Below, piece by piece: positions 1 to 11,270 of a stretch of DNA of 64,000 bases. The notes beneath the pieces were generated by a model. That model did not search any database. It saw only the letters and a list, made by a program, of their open reading frames with translations, and was not told the origin of the DNA. The stretch lies in assembly GCA_028554755.1 (NCBI GenBank), contig JAPTOF010000005.1, positions 14,172,001-14,236,000 of the forward strand, in the 5' to 3' direction. Position 1 is the stretch's first letter. Each line of letters opens with the position of its first letter. Made by a program: the position numbers and the translations under genes. This DNA is from Cordia subcordata (Eukaryota > Streptophyta > Magnoliopsida > Boraginales > Cordiaceae).

Positions 1-462
1 CCCAGAAACTTTCTCGAAATTGCAATCATAACTAAAGTACCAAACCAAACTCTCCAAATCACCCAAGAAAAGAAGCCTTCAAAATCCACCTCAAGAACAA
101 AAAACCCATTTCACTCCTGGTTCTACTTCACCATTTTAGTCTCACTAATCACATTTCTCTATGTTGCCCTCTCTTATCTGACCCCACAAGACCCCACGGC
201 TTGGTTCCTTAGCTTACCCCTTAATCTTCGCCATTATTACTTTAAAGGTCGCACCTTTAAGGTCCAGATTACTTTTAACCATCTTCAAGTTGAAATCTTT
301 TCTATCTAAGAAGGCCCTATGAAGTCATTTGAACATGTGCTCTTTGTACATGGCCTTGGCTTCAACTCTTTTGCTTTTTATAACATAATCAAGATTTTAG
401 GCCAAAAGGGTGTCCATGCTGTTGCCATTGATCTGCTCTGTTCTGGGTTTTCGGATAAGTCC

Positions 463-503
<41 letters not shown>

Positions 504-516
504 CTTTGAAGTATAC

Positions 517-563
<47 letters not shown>

Positions 564-732
564 CGCCAACCGTTTTTGAGAAGGACCACCTGGAATTGTT
601 TGTCGACTTGGCTGCTTTTTTTTTTTAACCCTTTTGAAGCAAGACCACCATATGAAATTTTGAAAGCTTTGCTCTATTTCTTTTTCACCGATAGGGAATA
701 CTTTGTGCTTTTTGACCAAGGCTTTTCACCAG
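1..732 (+). pseudogene. AXR4: AXR4-like alpha/beta-hydrolase remnant, truncated
   Basis: Frame 1 is open from the window edge to 306 and encodes a soluble stretch, one hydrophobic membrane-anchor segment (about codons 43-62) and then a region ending VEIFSI followed by TAA at 307-309. The same frame continues after the stop with EGPMKSFEHVLFVHGLGF and GVHAVAIDLLCSGFSDKSG. The VHGLG oxyanion-type motif and AIDL...GFSDKS are hallmarks of AXR4-type alpha/beta-hydrolase-fold proteins, which act in the ER in trafficking of the auxin carrier AUX1. The gene begins left of the window. The reading frame is destroyed by the stop at 307 and by TA and GA microsatellites at 468-556. Beyond these no clear frame can be followed, although a donor-like CAG/GTTAGT sits at 730-735. 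I call it a pseudogene. An intact gene with a sequencing error is less likely, because stop and repeats both interrupt it. Confidence 0.72.
468..556. repeat. Compound TA / GA microsatellite inside AXR4-like remnant
   Basis: About 16 TA units (468-499) are followed by a short linker and about 18 GA units (520-556). They sit in the middle of what was hydrolase coding sequence and yield artefactual YIYIYI and RERERE translations. Confidence 0.95.
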
Positions 733-1912
733 GTTAGTGACTTGAAGTGAGAACATCATGTCCGTGTGTTTGAAAATTCGAAGAATTTCTTTGGATCTAC
801 AAAATACGAAGAATTTGTTTATGTGTTCAAAACATGAAGTATAAGTCTGTGGTTTAATCCACAATTTTAATGTGTCAAGGATCTACCTACCATGACCGAG
901 TGGCTGCTGACATGGAAACAAGAACTTCGGATCTTCAACATACGAAGCTGCAAATTAGCTATTTTACTCATTATTTTCAGAACTTGTCTTTTCAGTTAAA
1001 AGTTTTTAAAATATAGCTATTTAACTCATTAACTTGATGGTTTGGGTTGGTTTGTTTCGGAAGGTTTGTGTTTGTGTAATTTTTCGTTCTCAGGGGCATA
1101 AACTCGTACATTAACATTGCACAGTACAATATAAATTTAGATGTAATAGTGTGCATAAATAAAAATATTATAATAATTAAAGTAAAAAATAAATATAATT
1201 GGATATAATTAACTTATTTTGGATTATTACATTTTTAATAAGACAAAAAAGAGCATTATTACATATAATCTCATCAAAAGAGTCAAAAAGGTTCATCTAC
1301 TACCATAGACATATAATACTCAGTAACTTGTACAATTTAGATATTGACCTCTAGTTTAGTTATATTATGCATCACGAGTACATATATAAAAATAGTCCAA
1401 GAGATTTCTCTAAATTGGATGATTTATCAATTGATTAACATTGTATTAATGATGAATTTTACATAGATCAACCTATGTAAGTGAATTAATATTAAAATGT
1501 GTCTCAATATTTTATTTTTTTAGTTTTCTTACATAATAAATAATATAATTTCTCTCTTTCTCTTTCTCTCTATATAAAATATGTATGTGTGTTATAATTC
1601 CATTTTCACAAAGTATTTGATAATTAAGAAAAACCTCAAATCTGCATAATAAAAATTTTGGAATTTATTAGCTACCTCATTTCAAATTATAAGTGTAAGT
1701 TAAATAAATGTTACTTAAATTAAATGTAATATAAAAAAGGAATAGCAATTACAAAGATCAATGAATGGGAAAGCATGTCATGAATTATTTCACATACGTG
1801 CTGGGGAGATCGTGAAAATGGTGCTATAGTTGCTTTTAATTTTCCCTAAATGATAATGCATATAAGTTGTTTCTTTTCCCCGTTCCTCCGTCCTCTAAAG
1901 TTGTTGTTGTTG
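733..1912. other. AT-rich intergenic stretch, no gene seen
   Basis: Strongly AT-rich sequence with many stops in all frames. Nothing resembling a conserved domain, tRNA or transposon end was recognised. Confidence 0.6.
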
Positions 1913-2050
1913 TTGTTTTTTTTTTTTCTTCCCAACCCCCTATGTCCACCAGATTTGAACTAAGGACATCACTTATGGAAGAAGGTAATCTAAGCCACTT
2001 AAGGTTTCCTCTAATCCCTAATGCATATGAAGTTGTTGACATGGTTTAGG
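1913..2050 (-). mobile_element. tRNA-derived SINE copy 1
   Basis: Read on the minus strand there is an A-box-like stretch (TTAAGTGGCTTAGA) and, about 35 bases later, a B-box-like TTAGTTCAAATCTGG, followed by a G-rich tail region and a terminal run of A (plus-strand T run 1917-1927). The spacing of internal pol III boxes and the A tail fit a plant SINE. A similar copy with the same architecture is at 7722-7821. Exact 5' end and target duplication were not resolved. Confidence 0.5.
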
Positions 2051-3711
2051 TTAAGCCTTTAAGACATAAGCAGATGTATTGAAACTTAGAGGGGAAACAT
2101 TTTCATGCCTTGTTGTGTATATAGTATAGATTTTCAACAAATAAAAAAATAATCTACAAAAAAAAATGTCCTATAAGGTTCTATATTCATAAATCTTGCA
2201 TCTAACTATACAATATTAAAAATTAGATAAAAACCAAACTAAAAAAATTTACACGACCTAATCACTCACTTATGTCATATATGTCTCATTTTCAACAATA
2301 TTTGGAATGTAAATCTAAATAAAATTGCATCCATTGCATAGAATTACAATTTATTACTCAAGAGCAAAACTGCAACCATATATGATGACAAATATACATT
2401 GAATCGAAATAGAAGAACGCTCTCTAAAATTTTGTTAATCACTAAAAGATAACTACAACCCAAGGGTAGGGCGTAATACCATGTTTTTAAAAACTCTATC
2501 TAAATGGAAGACATCCCCTCTATTATAGAAAAAGCCCTAATTGACCACACTAAGTTAAACAAACTCCTAAAAATACACTCACATACATACACACAAAACC
2601 TATTCTAACTATCAAAATCAAAGGCCAAACACCATACCCAACCTCCTCTAACCAATCAACCTAAAATACTGAATTAATTCCCTTAACAATCCTCCAAACA
2701 TCCAGCCCTATGAAAAGTTTGTAGCTCAGCAATTTATACTACCCCAATTAGCCAATAGATTAGGATAGCTTGGTTGGCCTTCCTATACACGTAAGTCATA
2801 GTCCATTACTGATGCGAACCTTAACCACTGAAGTCACGAGACCCCATAACAATATGTTCAAACCAAGCCAGGAACGTCTGAATAGGAATCTAAACAAAAG
2901 ATAAGCGGAGTCTGACCTATTGGTTATAAAAAACCAAGAACCAAAGTTCTAATTTGATGGAGTGAAAATCCCGTAGCTATAAATGAGTTAGGAACCAACA
3001 CTACAAAGTGAATGGTGTCAAAAATCCACTTGAGTACCAGAGAAAATACCAAAGAATATTAAGAGAATGATTGTCTCACTTAAAATTATGAAAAAGAACT
3101 AGTTCTTACAAAGGCCATAAGCACCCCTTATATAGGCATAAATGAAACCCTAATTTCCTAATTAGAAAAGAAAATAAACATAAAAGAAACCCTAAATCTC
3201 TAACTACAAATGAAACTCTAAAGCCTTAATTGCAAAATAACCCACATAACTTAAATTTTAATGAAGCATACACTAATCACATGATTTTGTTTAAAAGAAA
3301 ATAAACTCTAAGGATTAACCCAATATAATTGGATTTTCTTTAAGTTGGCTCATAATAAAAGTCTTCAAAAAATTTTTAAAGATGCTCCGCATCAATTGCA
3401 GCCGCTTCAAATAATTAAAAATCTTGAACAAGTGTTTTTAGTTTCACATATCAAAAGAAAAATCTTGCAAAGAAAAAGATAAGCTGAATGACCTATTCCA
3501 TAAAATATTATATGATGTGAACAAAGAAAAAGAATCACATAACCTCAAAAGAATACATAATAAAGCAAAGAAAATCTGATAAATCACAAAAATTAACATC
3601 ACATAACATTATAATAAAGTAAAGCATCTAAAATCTAATGCTAGAAGGTTTCTCACAACTCTTACTTGTCAAGGAAATTGATTTCTTCTTCAGCAAAAAG
3701 CTGATAGACCA
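2051..3711 (-). other. Repeat-like intergenic DNA with possible degenerate LTR
   Basis: No coding sequence recognised. On the minus strand around 3150-3120 there is a TATA-like CCTATATAAGGGG, and the surrounding sequence has the look of a retrotransposon LTR promoter, but I could find no second LTR or internal domain. Treat as unclassified repeat. Confidence 0.3.
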
Positions 3712-3716
3712 AACCA

Positions 3717-4379
3717 TAGAGAGTAATTTTGGGAGAAAAATTATGTGTATTATCAATCTTACATAGACGCAACAATACTTATATTCTTTTGTGTGTTTGT
3801 GTTAAGCACGCTAAATTAAGATACAAGCCTAAGATCATAGAAATTAGGATGGTAATGGGGTAAGGTAGGGATAGAGTATACTTACCCCTACTTCGCACCT
3901 GTTTATAAACTCCTACCTTTATCCCTCCCATATATATGGTATCGAGGTCCTAGCAATTTTTTGAAAAAAAATAAAACTACTAACACATGAGAATATATTA
4001 AAACTCAGTTAACTTTGCCACTAAAATAAAGAAATCTCTTATGATATGAAGTTTATATTAAAATATATAAAAGTATCATATTAAAAGTATATAAGGGCAT
4101 ATTAAAACTGATAAATACCTATCTAGCTGTACAAGACGGAGCGGATAGATAAACTCCTACCTTATCCTGCCCCTGCACCAGGGTAGGGGAAGAAAACACA
4201 ACTCGGCCCTTAATAGGGTTTTTGCCAAAAACTACGCCCCTACCTCTGTGCTGCTCCTACAGAGAAATAAGGTGGGTATCATTGCTATCCTTGAGAGAAA
4301 TACAAAATGATACAAATATTATCTCTATCATTTTAATACTAAGAAAGTCTTGGCCTTAGAGGAGTCTCCATTGATATAC
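3717..4379 (-). repeat. 3' LTR of left copia element, interrupted by MITE
   Basis: Sequence matches the right LTR at both ends: GAGTAATTTT...AGATCATAGAAAT at its left and ACAAATATTATCTCTATCA...GTCTTGGCC at its right. The middle (3847-4290) is foreign and is a separate MITE. Without it the LTR is about 220 bp. Confidence 0.75.
3847..4290. mobile_element. MITE family B copy 1, nested in copia LTR
   Basis: About 444 bp with imperfect terminal inverted repeats: left GGATGGTAATGGGGTAAGG, right (reverse complement) GGATAGCAATGATACCC. Removing it rejoins the two halves of the 3' LTR as judged from the uninterrupted right LTR. A related element is at 32656-33157. Termini of the GATGGCAATGGGG type are common in plant genomes; the superfamily cannot be assigned here. 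Confidence 0.65.
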
Positions 4380-4421
4380 ACCCGCAGTTAGGGTATTGTT
4401 AGGGACAATGCCTATCTTGGA

Positions 4422-4871
4422 CTATGGTTCGTGAAAGCACGCTTTTGAAAGAGGCTTTATTAAGGCATTTGCTAGTTGGTTTTCAGTTAAAATGTGAGAT
4501 GCTGTTAGAAAAACAGATGATACCTTTACTCGAACAAAATGATAGTCCAAAGCCAAATGTCTCATGCACGAATGAAAAATGGGATTAGCACATAAATAAG
4601 TTGCACCAATGTTATCACATAATATTCGTGGTAAGCATGGTGGTGAATAGTGTAACTCCTTGAGCAAATTAGATAACCTGCATAGCTCAGCAGCAGTTGT
4701 TGCAATAGAGCGGTATTCGGCCTCTATGGAGGATTTTGCTACTTTTTTCTGCTTCTTGGAGCTCCCAGGCACCATTGTGGAACCAAGAAAAATAATATAT
4801 GCAGTGTTAGAAGTGTAGTCATCATAGTCTCCTGCCAAGACCGCACCAGAAAAAAGCCACAAGGGACGCAT
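4422..4871 (-). pseudogene. Copia RNase H domain, decayed
   Basis: The translation contains KSSIEAEYRSIATTAAEL, LLKEL, CDNIGATYLCANPIFHSCMR and ALDYHFVRVKV. These are the conserved SSTEAEYRA / DN / H-x-DYHFVR blocks at the C-terminal end of copia pol. It lies immediately inside the 3' LTR, as expected. The N-terminal part of the domain and the junction to RT are broken. Confidence 0.88.
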
Positions 4872-5395
4872 TTAAGCTTTTCCGTATTTGCAACCCAAAA
4901 TGTGTTGTGCCTTTCAAATATCATAATAACTTTTTAGCAGCAACTTAATGTTGCTGTTGTGGCTGGTGCATATACTGAGCAAGCTTGCTCACAGCATAAC
5001 TATATTCAACCTAATTATGACCAAATACTGGAACCTCACAATTAAACTTTGACATTGAGAGACATCATCAAAGAATGGACTGCTGTCATTGGTGAGTTTC
5101 GCCGAAAAACTGAGATGTAGCACTTTCTTTTGCACCTGCAATTTTAAACTTACTCAAAGAGATCACCAGTATGCTTCCTTTGCAAGAGATACAAATCATT
5201 CGACCTTTCAAAAACTTCAACTTCAAGGAAATATATATGAAGGAGCACCAACATCCTTGACACAGATTTTTTCTTAAAGAGTTGTAATGACCTTCTGTGT
5301 GAATGAAAGAGAGCTGCTTGTAATTAAGATATCATCAACATCAACTAGAATATAAGCAGTGATTGATCCTTGAGACCATACAAACAGCAGAGTAT

Positions 5396-5625
5396 GGGCC
5401 TGTTTGGATTGATTTTTTTTTTTTCTTCTTTTTCTTTTAAGGAAAAAATACTTTTTTCCTTAAAAAAGTTATATTATTTTTGCAATAACTACTTGATTTG
5501 GTTTAAAAAAAATTGAAATTCTAAAAAAAGCTCAAATATAACTTTTTTTAGAAGCCTGAATTTTTAGCTTCTAAAAAAAATTATTTTTCAAAATACTTTT
5601 AAAAAAAGTCAATTTAAACGAGCCC
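5396..5625. mobile_element. Tourist-like MITE (family A) inside copia RT region
   Basis: About 230 bp bounded by GGGCCTGTTTGGATTGATTT and, inverted at the right end, GGGCTCGTTTAAATTGACTT. Flanks end and begin with TAT, compatible with a 3-bp target duplication. The GGGCxTGTTTGG terminus is the signature of Tourist/PIF-Harbinger MITEs. It is one of at least six related copies in the window. Confidence 0.8.
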
Positions 5626-5689
5626 TATATGAGCGTGTGCCATGAAAGCCAAGTGACAAAATAAAGCTTTTAAGCTTAAGAAACTAAGG

Positions 5690-5880
5690 GCTAGGCGCTT
5701 GTTTGAGTATGATTTGATCAATCGACTAACATTATGAGGTCTAAATTGATTAATGAATCCAGGTGTTTGCACCATGAATACTTCTTCAGATAAATGCCCA
5801 TGTAAAAAGGAATTATTGATATCTATTTGCCTTATAAACCATCCATTTGCAACAACAATAGTTGAAAATTTTGGTAGCCT
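5690..5880 (-). pseudogene. Copia reverse transcriptase fragment, decayed
   Basis: Reverse-strand reading gives IDINNSFLHGHLSEEVFM then QTPGFIN, the copia RT block normally read as D-V-x-N-A-F-L-x-G-x-L-x-E-E-V-Y-M-x-Q-P-x-G-F. It is isolated between integrase on the right and a MITE plus RNase H on the left. The catalytic YVDD block was not found. Confidence 0.75.
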
Positions 5881-6124
5881 AATAATTTTTAAAAATGTCT
5901 TTTGAAATGCAGAAGACCAAAAAGATCAGGAAAATGAGGCACGATGGAGCAAAGCAATTCCTGTCTCAACTATATGACAGTGACTGACAATCGGCCATTG
6001 CAATGCGTTTGGGAGTGTACGAGTGAGAAACAAAATGTTGAATTCCAGATTGAGCATAAAGAGATTCAAGTCCATTACATTTTGTTTATAGTTGATATAA
6101 CAGTATTAAATTGATTTTCCACCA

Positions 6125-6368
6125 TTAGATTGAAATGAGGAAAAATGGTCTAGACATTTGATTTGTGTGCCATAGGATTGAGCCAAACAAACTTAATGAA
6201 GTTATGAACAAAAACAACATAAAATGAATAACCATCAGCATACCGTACAGGAGATGGGCCCCATACATCAGTGAAAACCAATTCAATACATTTAAGAATA
6301 AGTTCCCCAAAGGGTTGTTTATGGCTTTTATTATAGTGACGAGAATGACAATGAGAAAACATGTTCAA
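6125..6368 (-). pseudogene. Copia integrase fragment, decayed
   Basis: Two overlapping minus-strand frames encode HSRHYNKSHKQPFGE, ELVFTDVWGPSPV and DGYSFYVVFVHNF. These match the start of the copia integrase core, including the first catalytic aspartate in the TDVWGP motif. The frame shifts within the segment, and the rest of the integrase is not recognisable in one frame. Confidence 0.8.
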
Positions 6369-6949
6369 TGAAACAGACCCGTTTCTTTATTTCTAACTAA
6401 ATGATGCAAAATTTGGAACGAATGGTATCCAAGTTGTCATGCCGATTCTGAAGAGGTGTTTTGAGACTAACACATGCCTAAGGTGACGACGAGAAAGAGA
6501 CAGCATCCGAACGCTCATAGACATGGTTCTTGCTCTTCCCAAAGCAAGTGGTGCCCCCTGCGGAGAGATCCTTCACAGAAAAAGAGAAAGGGTTAGACTC
6601 AATGGAAGCATTATTTGACTGACCAAATTGTTGGAACACAAATCAAATTTTTACACAAAACATATACAAGGTGCACAAATCTCAACTAGACTATCACCTC
6701 TTTCCACCTTATAGGTGCACAAATCTCAACAAGATTGTCACCTCTTCTCACCTTATTGTCTGTGACTCCATTCCTCAAGGTAGTAACAACCATTGCCTAT
6801 GCATGAGCGGTATACATGGGATTGGGAGAACTGCACTGCCCTCTAGGGTTCACCTCAAGTTGAGACAATTTAGAAATTCTAGAAGGAGAAGAAAGTGTTG
6901 ATTGTCCTTGTATGGGACATAGCTAGACTAGTATTGTCCCCAAGAACTA

Positions 6950-7440
6950 CATCATGTCCCTCATAAGGTTGTTACATGGACAAATTATTAAGTTACGACG
7001 TGATGTGATGCCAAGCTCTAGTGTCGAGCAACCAGGTATTTGATGGTGTAGAAGTGGTGGCTGTGTTTGCTGCTAGAAACTTAAACAGGAAAAATAGCTT
7101 CTTTGCAGTGTAACATTGCTTAGAGGTACGCCATTTTTCTTCACAAAATTGACGAGTCACAAGGGGCTTAGAAGAGTTCGCTTACTGACCTGAATTTCCA
7201 GAAGAATTGAGCCTTTGATTTGAGAACTTTTGGCCTCTGTTTGAACTTTGAGTGTTGCAGAGAGTGGAATGATTTTGTGGAGCATTAGCAGTGACCAAAG
7301 AGAGGCCACCCATATTGCTAGAAACTCAAAATTCCTCCTGTCGCAAAAAGGCCTCATACTCGAGCAGCTTATCAACCAACTGATCGAACTAAATCACATC
7401 ATCTTGGGCAGTGCTGCAATTCCTTAAATGTGGCCCCACG
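6950..7440 (-). pseudogene. Copia gag C-terminus and protease remnant
   Basis: On the minus strand a serine/asparagine-rich gag tail (YEAFLRQEEF, SNMGGLSLVTANAPQN, QRLNSSGNSGQ) leads into SNTWLLDTRAWHHITS. The latter is the aspartic-protease active-site region, where DTGA is expected; here it reads DTRA, so the catalytic motif is lost. Several in-frame stops separate the pieces. Confidence 0.75.
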
Positions 7441-7539
7441 CCATTGAGTGTGTGTGCCCCGAGGCTTTGCGAAGGCACTAGGAAGCCCCACGGTGCTAGC
7501 TCATCTGCAAGATCACGAATGCAAGCTATATAATTTGTT

Positions 7540-7671
7540 ATATCATGTTAGAGTTAAGATTTATTTATTAACTTAATTCCCCCCCCCCCCCCCCAAAACA
7601 AACGTGTAGCATGATTTGTTTAAAAGCTTGCACATGGACAATTTTAATATTTTCAAATGGGTGGCAGTACA
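7540..7671 (+). repeat. Dispersed SINE-like repeat with 16-C homopolymer
   Basis: The stretch TTGTTTAAAAGC...AAATGGGTGGCAGTA (about 7617-7671) recurs at about 51018-51070 (TTGTTTAAAATT...AAATGGGTGGCAGTAAG). In both copies it follows a TTATTTATT...TAACTTAA or TACTTAA context. A run of 16 C at 7579-7594 interrupts this copy. It resembles a widespread plant dispersed repeat; the class is uncertain. Confidence 0.5.
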
Positions 7672-7721
7672 TTTTGAACTTGAGATTGTTTGGTCTCTAA
7701 CCTCTAACATCATATAAAGGA

Positions 7722-7821
7722 CCAAGGGATAATTCAAGTGGTAGAGACTAAATCTCTCAGGAGTCAGGTTCTGAGTCCGAATCCCACGGAGGTGGGGGGT
7801 TTGTAAAACAAAAAAAAAAAA
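7722..7821 (+). mobile_element. tRNA-derived SINE copy 2, next to copia PBS
   Basis: Plus strand: AATTCAAGTGGTAGAGACT (A-box-like), then GGTTCTGAGTCCGAATCCC (B-box-like) about 40 bases on, a G-rich end, and an A-run tail (7811-7830). It ends about 10 bases before the copia primer-binding site. It resembles the minus-strand copy at 1913-2050. It is not a functional tRNA gene because no acceptor stem or cloverleaf forms. Confidence 0.55.
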
Positions 7822-7846
7822 AGGAAAAAAAAGCTCTAATATCATA

Positions 7847-8093
7847 TGGAGAGTAATTTTAGGAAAAAGAGTATGTGTTTTATTAATTGTATTCAGGTAC
7901 AACAATATTTATACATTTTGCGTGTTTCTTAAAAGCATGCTAAATGAAGATACAAGCCTAAGATCATGGAAATAGAAAATAATGCAAATATTATCTCTAT
8001 CAAGTTACAACTAAGCAGAAGTCTTGGCCATAGAGGTCTATTAGGTTACAACTAAGTAGAAGTCTTGGCCTGAGAGCAGGCTCCCTTGATACA
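7847..8093 (-). repeat. 5' LTR of left copia element
   Basis: Uninterrupted LTR copy, about 247 bp. It contains a short internal tandem duplication around GTTACAACTAAG(C/T)AGAAGTC (about 8005-8065) that the other LTR lacks, which explains the length difference. Confidence 0.75.
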
Positions 8094-11000
8094 AACAAAA
8101 TAACTTTTTTCTTATATAATGTTTGGATAATAGGGAATGCCTTCTGGGGTGATCATAATATTGAATACCTTGTATTATATGCATAATCAGAGAATCTAGC
8201 AAGTTCAATCATTATTGAAGATACTGCATAGAGAATTATATATCATAGATGAACATATTGTTCAGGTCAGGAAGATTTTATACACAACATACCATCCTAA
8301 TGCTACTTGAATTCATTTACATACTGTAAAAGAGAATCTGCTATTTGTGTAGTACAACATAGAGACCTCCATTGGGTTTCATTACCATACAGGCAAACAG
8401 AATCTTAAATTTTCATCGGTTTCATTCACACAAGTAAAATGAGAGTTGTTCCCATAGAAACAAAGAAAACCTCAAATTCTCACTGATACCAACTTCTTCT
8501 AGAAAAACAAAAGAGGAAAGTACCAGAAGAAACCTATTAGGCATAAAATTTTTATCTGGAGAGGTATAAGCAAGGGGAGTAACAGTAGATAAGATAATGA
8601 GAAAGGGCAGTTTGAAAATATATGCATGTTCACACCATTAAGGTAACATCAAGTGTGAACCATGCTATGGCTTGCTGCATTCCTAGGAATTAGATACAAA
8701 ATAACTCCGTGCCTTTACATGTTGAATTCCATCAGTATGCTAACTATTGCCTTTGAAAATCTCTACAAGGAGTACTAACTAGACATTACCTGCAGCTCTA
8801 TCCAGATCCTGAAGCCTTCCAATTCCCACTTAGACAGGATCAAAAGCATCCATCTCGATGCTGCCGCTTTACATCCATTTGCAAACAAGAGATCTGTTCC
8901 AACACATTAACTCATGTAATTCCTTCACATTCGGCATCTGAGAAGTCAATTGGGATGGTTTCAAATCAATTTCTAACTCACAAATCTAAACAAATGAATC
9001 AGAAATGTACTAAGCCTTTCTAATTGGAGCTGAAATTCTCACACAGCTTGTGTTGTTTGATACCATAGCCAAGCTGTTCCAAATTCATTTAAAGATTCTG
9101 AAATTCACACTTGCTAAGCTCTCTCTCTGTTATCCAGACTAAATCACATCCATCCATTTCAAATGTGAGGATTCAGAATCTCAGTATAGAAAAGATTCCA
9201 ATTAAAATGTTACATTGTTGATATCTCCAACAGCACACTTATTTGCACAAACTTGTTAAGCATTGATGCAATATACTACCAAAAATGACAGCTAACAGAC
9301 AAATTTTTTACATGAAGCAACTATAAATATCAAACAAACTTTAGACTGGGCAGAATCTTCTTTTGAACTTCTTGCAGTTTTTTGCTTTACCACTTATATG
9401 TAGCAAAGCCTAAACTCAAATAGACAATAGAAAAATTGTATGACTTGGGCTATCTGTGGCCCAGTTTCTAGACACTTAAAAATGCTTTCTCTGAGTTTAA
9501 AAACTTAAACTAACCTGCTCGAGCCATGTTTCAAAAAGGTTTTTAGATATTAGCCAAAGCTTAAAAAAACCTAAGAAAAGCTAAAAGATTAGAAGCTCCA
9601 AACAAAGTTTTTCAAAAAGGGTTGTGATATACTGTTTTTACATCATGTCAGAATTTGTTTCTATTCTTTTTTCTCAAAGATACAGCTCTATGTCTTTTAA
9701 AGTTAATAAAATCCTTAAACAGCCAAAGCTCAACCCCCAAAATACACGGCTGAACTGTCAATTACTTTATTGAATAGCACTTTTTACACAAAACTCTACT
9801 ACTGAAAGCTCTATAACTCAATAGCAGAAATTTCATGAGCCTAAACTTCTTGAAGTTTTTTCCTTTACCATTCTACATGGACATGCCTAAAGTAATTGAC
9901 AATTCAAGAAGTAGTAACTTTCTAAACTGAGAGTTTGATCTGAAATCGACCTTTTTATCCTCAATGATGAGCATCATCATACAGGCACAATTATTTAATT
10001 TGACTACACCCATTCGATCGCATTGCAGGCATTAAAAATCCTGTACTATTTTTTTGATTATAAACTCCCCGCTGACACCTTTTTTCTTTACCTACATAGA
10101 TAATACCATTTTGGATATATGTTATTATTATTATGACTGACTAGGATAATGACAAGTGATCTGAAGCACCTGGAAAGAATATGACTCATGTTCTTTACCA
10201 AAGATTTCAAGGAGGAAAATATTATATGATGATTCAAATAGGGAAATTGTACAAAAATTAAAGATACTTGTGAAAGTACTGCATCTCAAATCCAAAGGGA
10301 TTATCTTTTCATTTCGCAACTTAATTATAAATGAAGACACATTAGCTTTAAGAAGTGAAAAGTATCACCTCTCCTTCCTCCTCCATCCAACACTAGGACT
10401 AAAGGACACACATCAAATGGAATTTTAATATTTGAAGTGATGTAGTAATGGCACTTACCAATATATTGACTCTTAACATCTAGTATAGCATGCATTGGAA
10501 AGTAAGGGCTCAGGCCTGGTCACATTATTATACCATGTCTTTTTCAACATCTCCTGAAGTGGTGTCAGTCACTTCCTCACTCTAAGTTGCTTCCAACCTA
10601 CATATAACAATAGATTTCAGTGATTTCAGTAAGAAATCTACTCAAAGTCTACATAGACAGCATAAAAAGTGATGGCATAATGCTTAATGGAAACACGTCT
10701 CAAGATGCTGAATCTCCTCATAAAAGTGAAAAAAGTGAATTGACAAAGTACAATAACTGTAATGACTTCTACTTGTTGAAGGTGCAAAGCATGAAAAAAG
10801 ACAAACTCAACAATGTTCCAAATAGTCACAATGTCAAGAGAGTAGCACAGAAATATGATCCTGATGAATTTTAACATTCACAAGCTTTTGCCTTTGAGTC
10901 CTCTGTTTGTACATTCTTGGAACCTTCTGGCAAAAATTCTCTTGGTTGCAAGTCATACATAATGTGCAAGGCTCTCACAAGTTGTAGAGTCTGGAGAAGG

Positions 11001-11121
11001 TAGAGGTATGCAGCCTTAACCCTATTGCTAAAGAAGCAACCATATACTTGGATTACATTAAAAGATACACTTACATATTCCAGAGAATTACTCAAGCATG
11101 ATCTTATTCTGAAAATTATGA

Positions 11122-11270
11122 ACCAGGTTTATGACCTAGGTCTCCTTTCAGTCTTATTATAGATCAATTTGGTATAAAGAAAGTTGTAAAAGCATGGTGC
11201 TTTGTTCACAATTACGACCAAGTTTTTGATGGTCTTCTCTCCTTTCAGTCTTCTTATAGATCAATTTGGT
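11122..11270. repeat. Imperfect tandem duplication, period about 97 bp
   Basis: CTCCTTTCAGTCTTATTATA then GATCAATTTGGT (first copy) recurs as CTCCTTTCAGTCTTCTTATA then GATCAATTTGGT (second copy) about 97 bases downstream, preceded in each by an AGGTTTATGA / AAGTTTTTGA stretch. Confidence 0.75.

Larger units (their letters stand above)
3717..8093 (-). mobile_element. Degenerate Ty1/copia LTR retrotransposon (left element)
   Basis: Minus-strand order gag/protease (about 7440-6950), integrase (about 6370-6125), reverse transcriptase (about 5880-5690) and RNase H (4871-4422) is the copia order. Matching LTRs flank it: both inner/outer edges begin TAGAGAGTAATTTT (3717) or TGGAGAGTAATTTT (7847) and share the stretch around AGATACAAGCCTAAGATCAT. 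A primer-binding-site-like sequence (minus strand TGATATTAGAGC, 7844-7833; initiator-Met type is TGGTATCAGAGC) lies two bases from the right LTR. Candidate target duplication is AACCA (3712-3716) against AACAA (8094-8098), one mismatch. All domains carry stops and frameshifts, so the copy is dead. It hosts at least three nested insertions. Confidence 0.88.

Noticed and set aside
319..579. 86-residue plus-strand frame as an intact small protein
   Set aside because: Its start is only the first ATG after a stop in the longer AXR4-like frame, and its end is microsatellite translation.
6671..6901. 76-residue plus-strand frame
   Set aside because: It lies antisense inside the decayed copia element.
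7735..7800. Possible tRNA gene
   Set aside because: A- and B-box-like sequences are present but acceptor and other stems do not pair, and an A tail follows, so a SINE is more likely.
10620..10874. 84-residue plus-strand frame as a gene
   Set aside because: No recognisable motif, no splice or conservation signal, and an equally long antisense frame at the same place.
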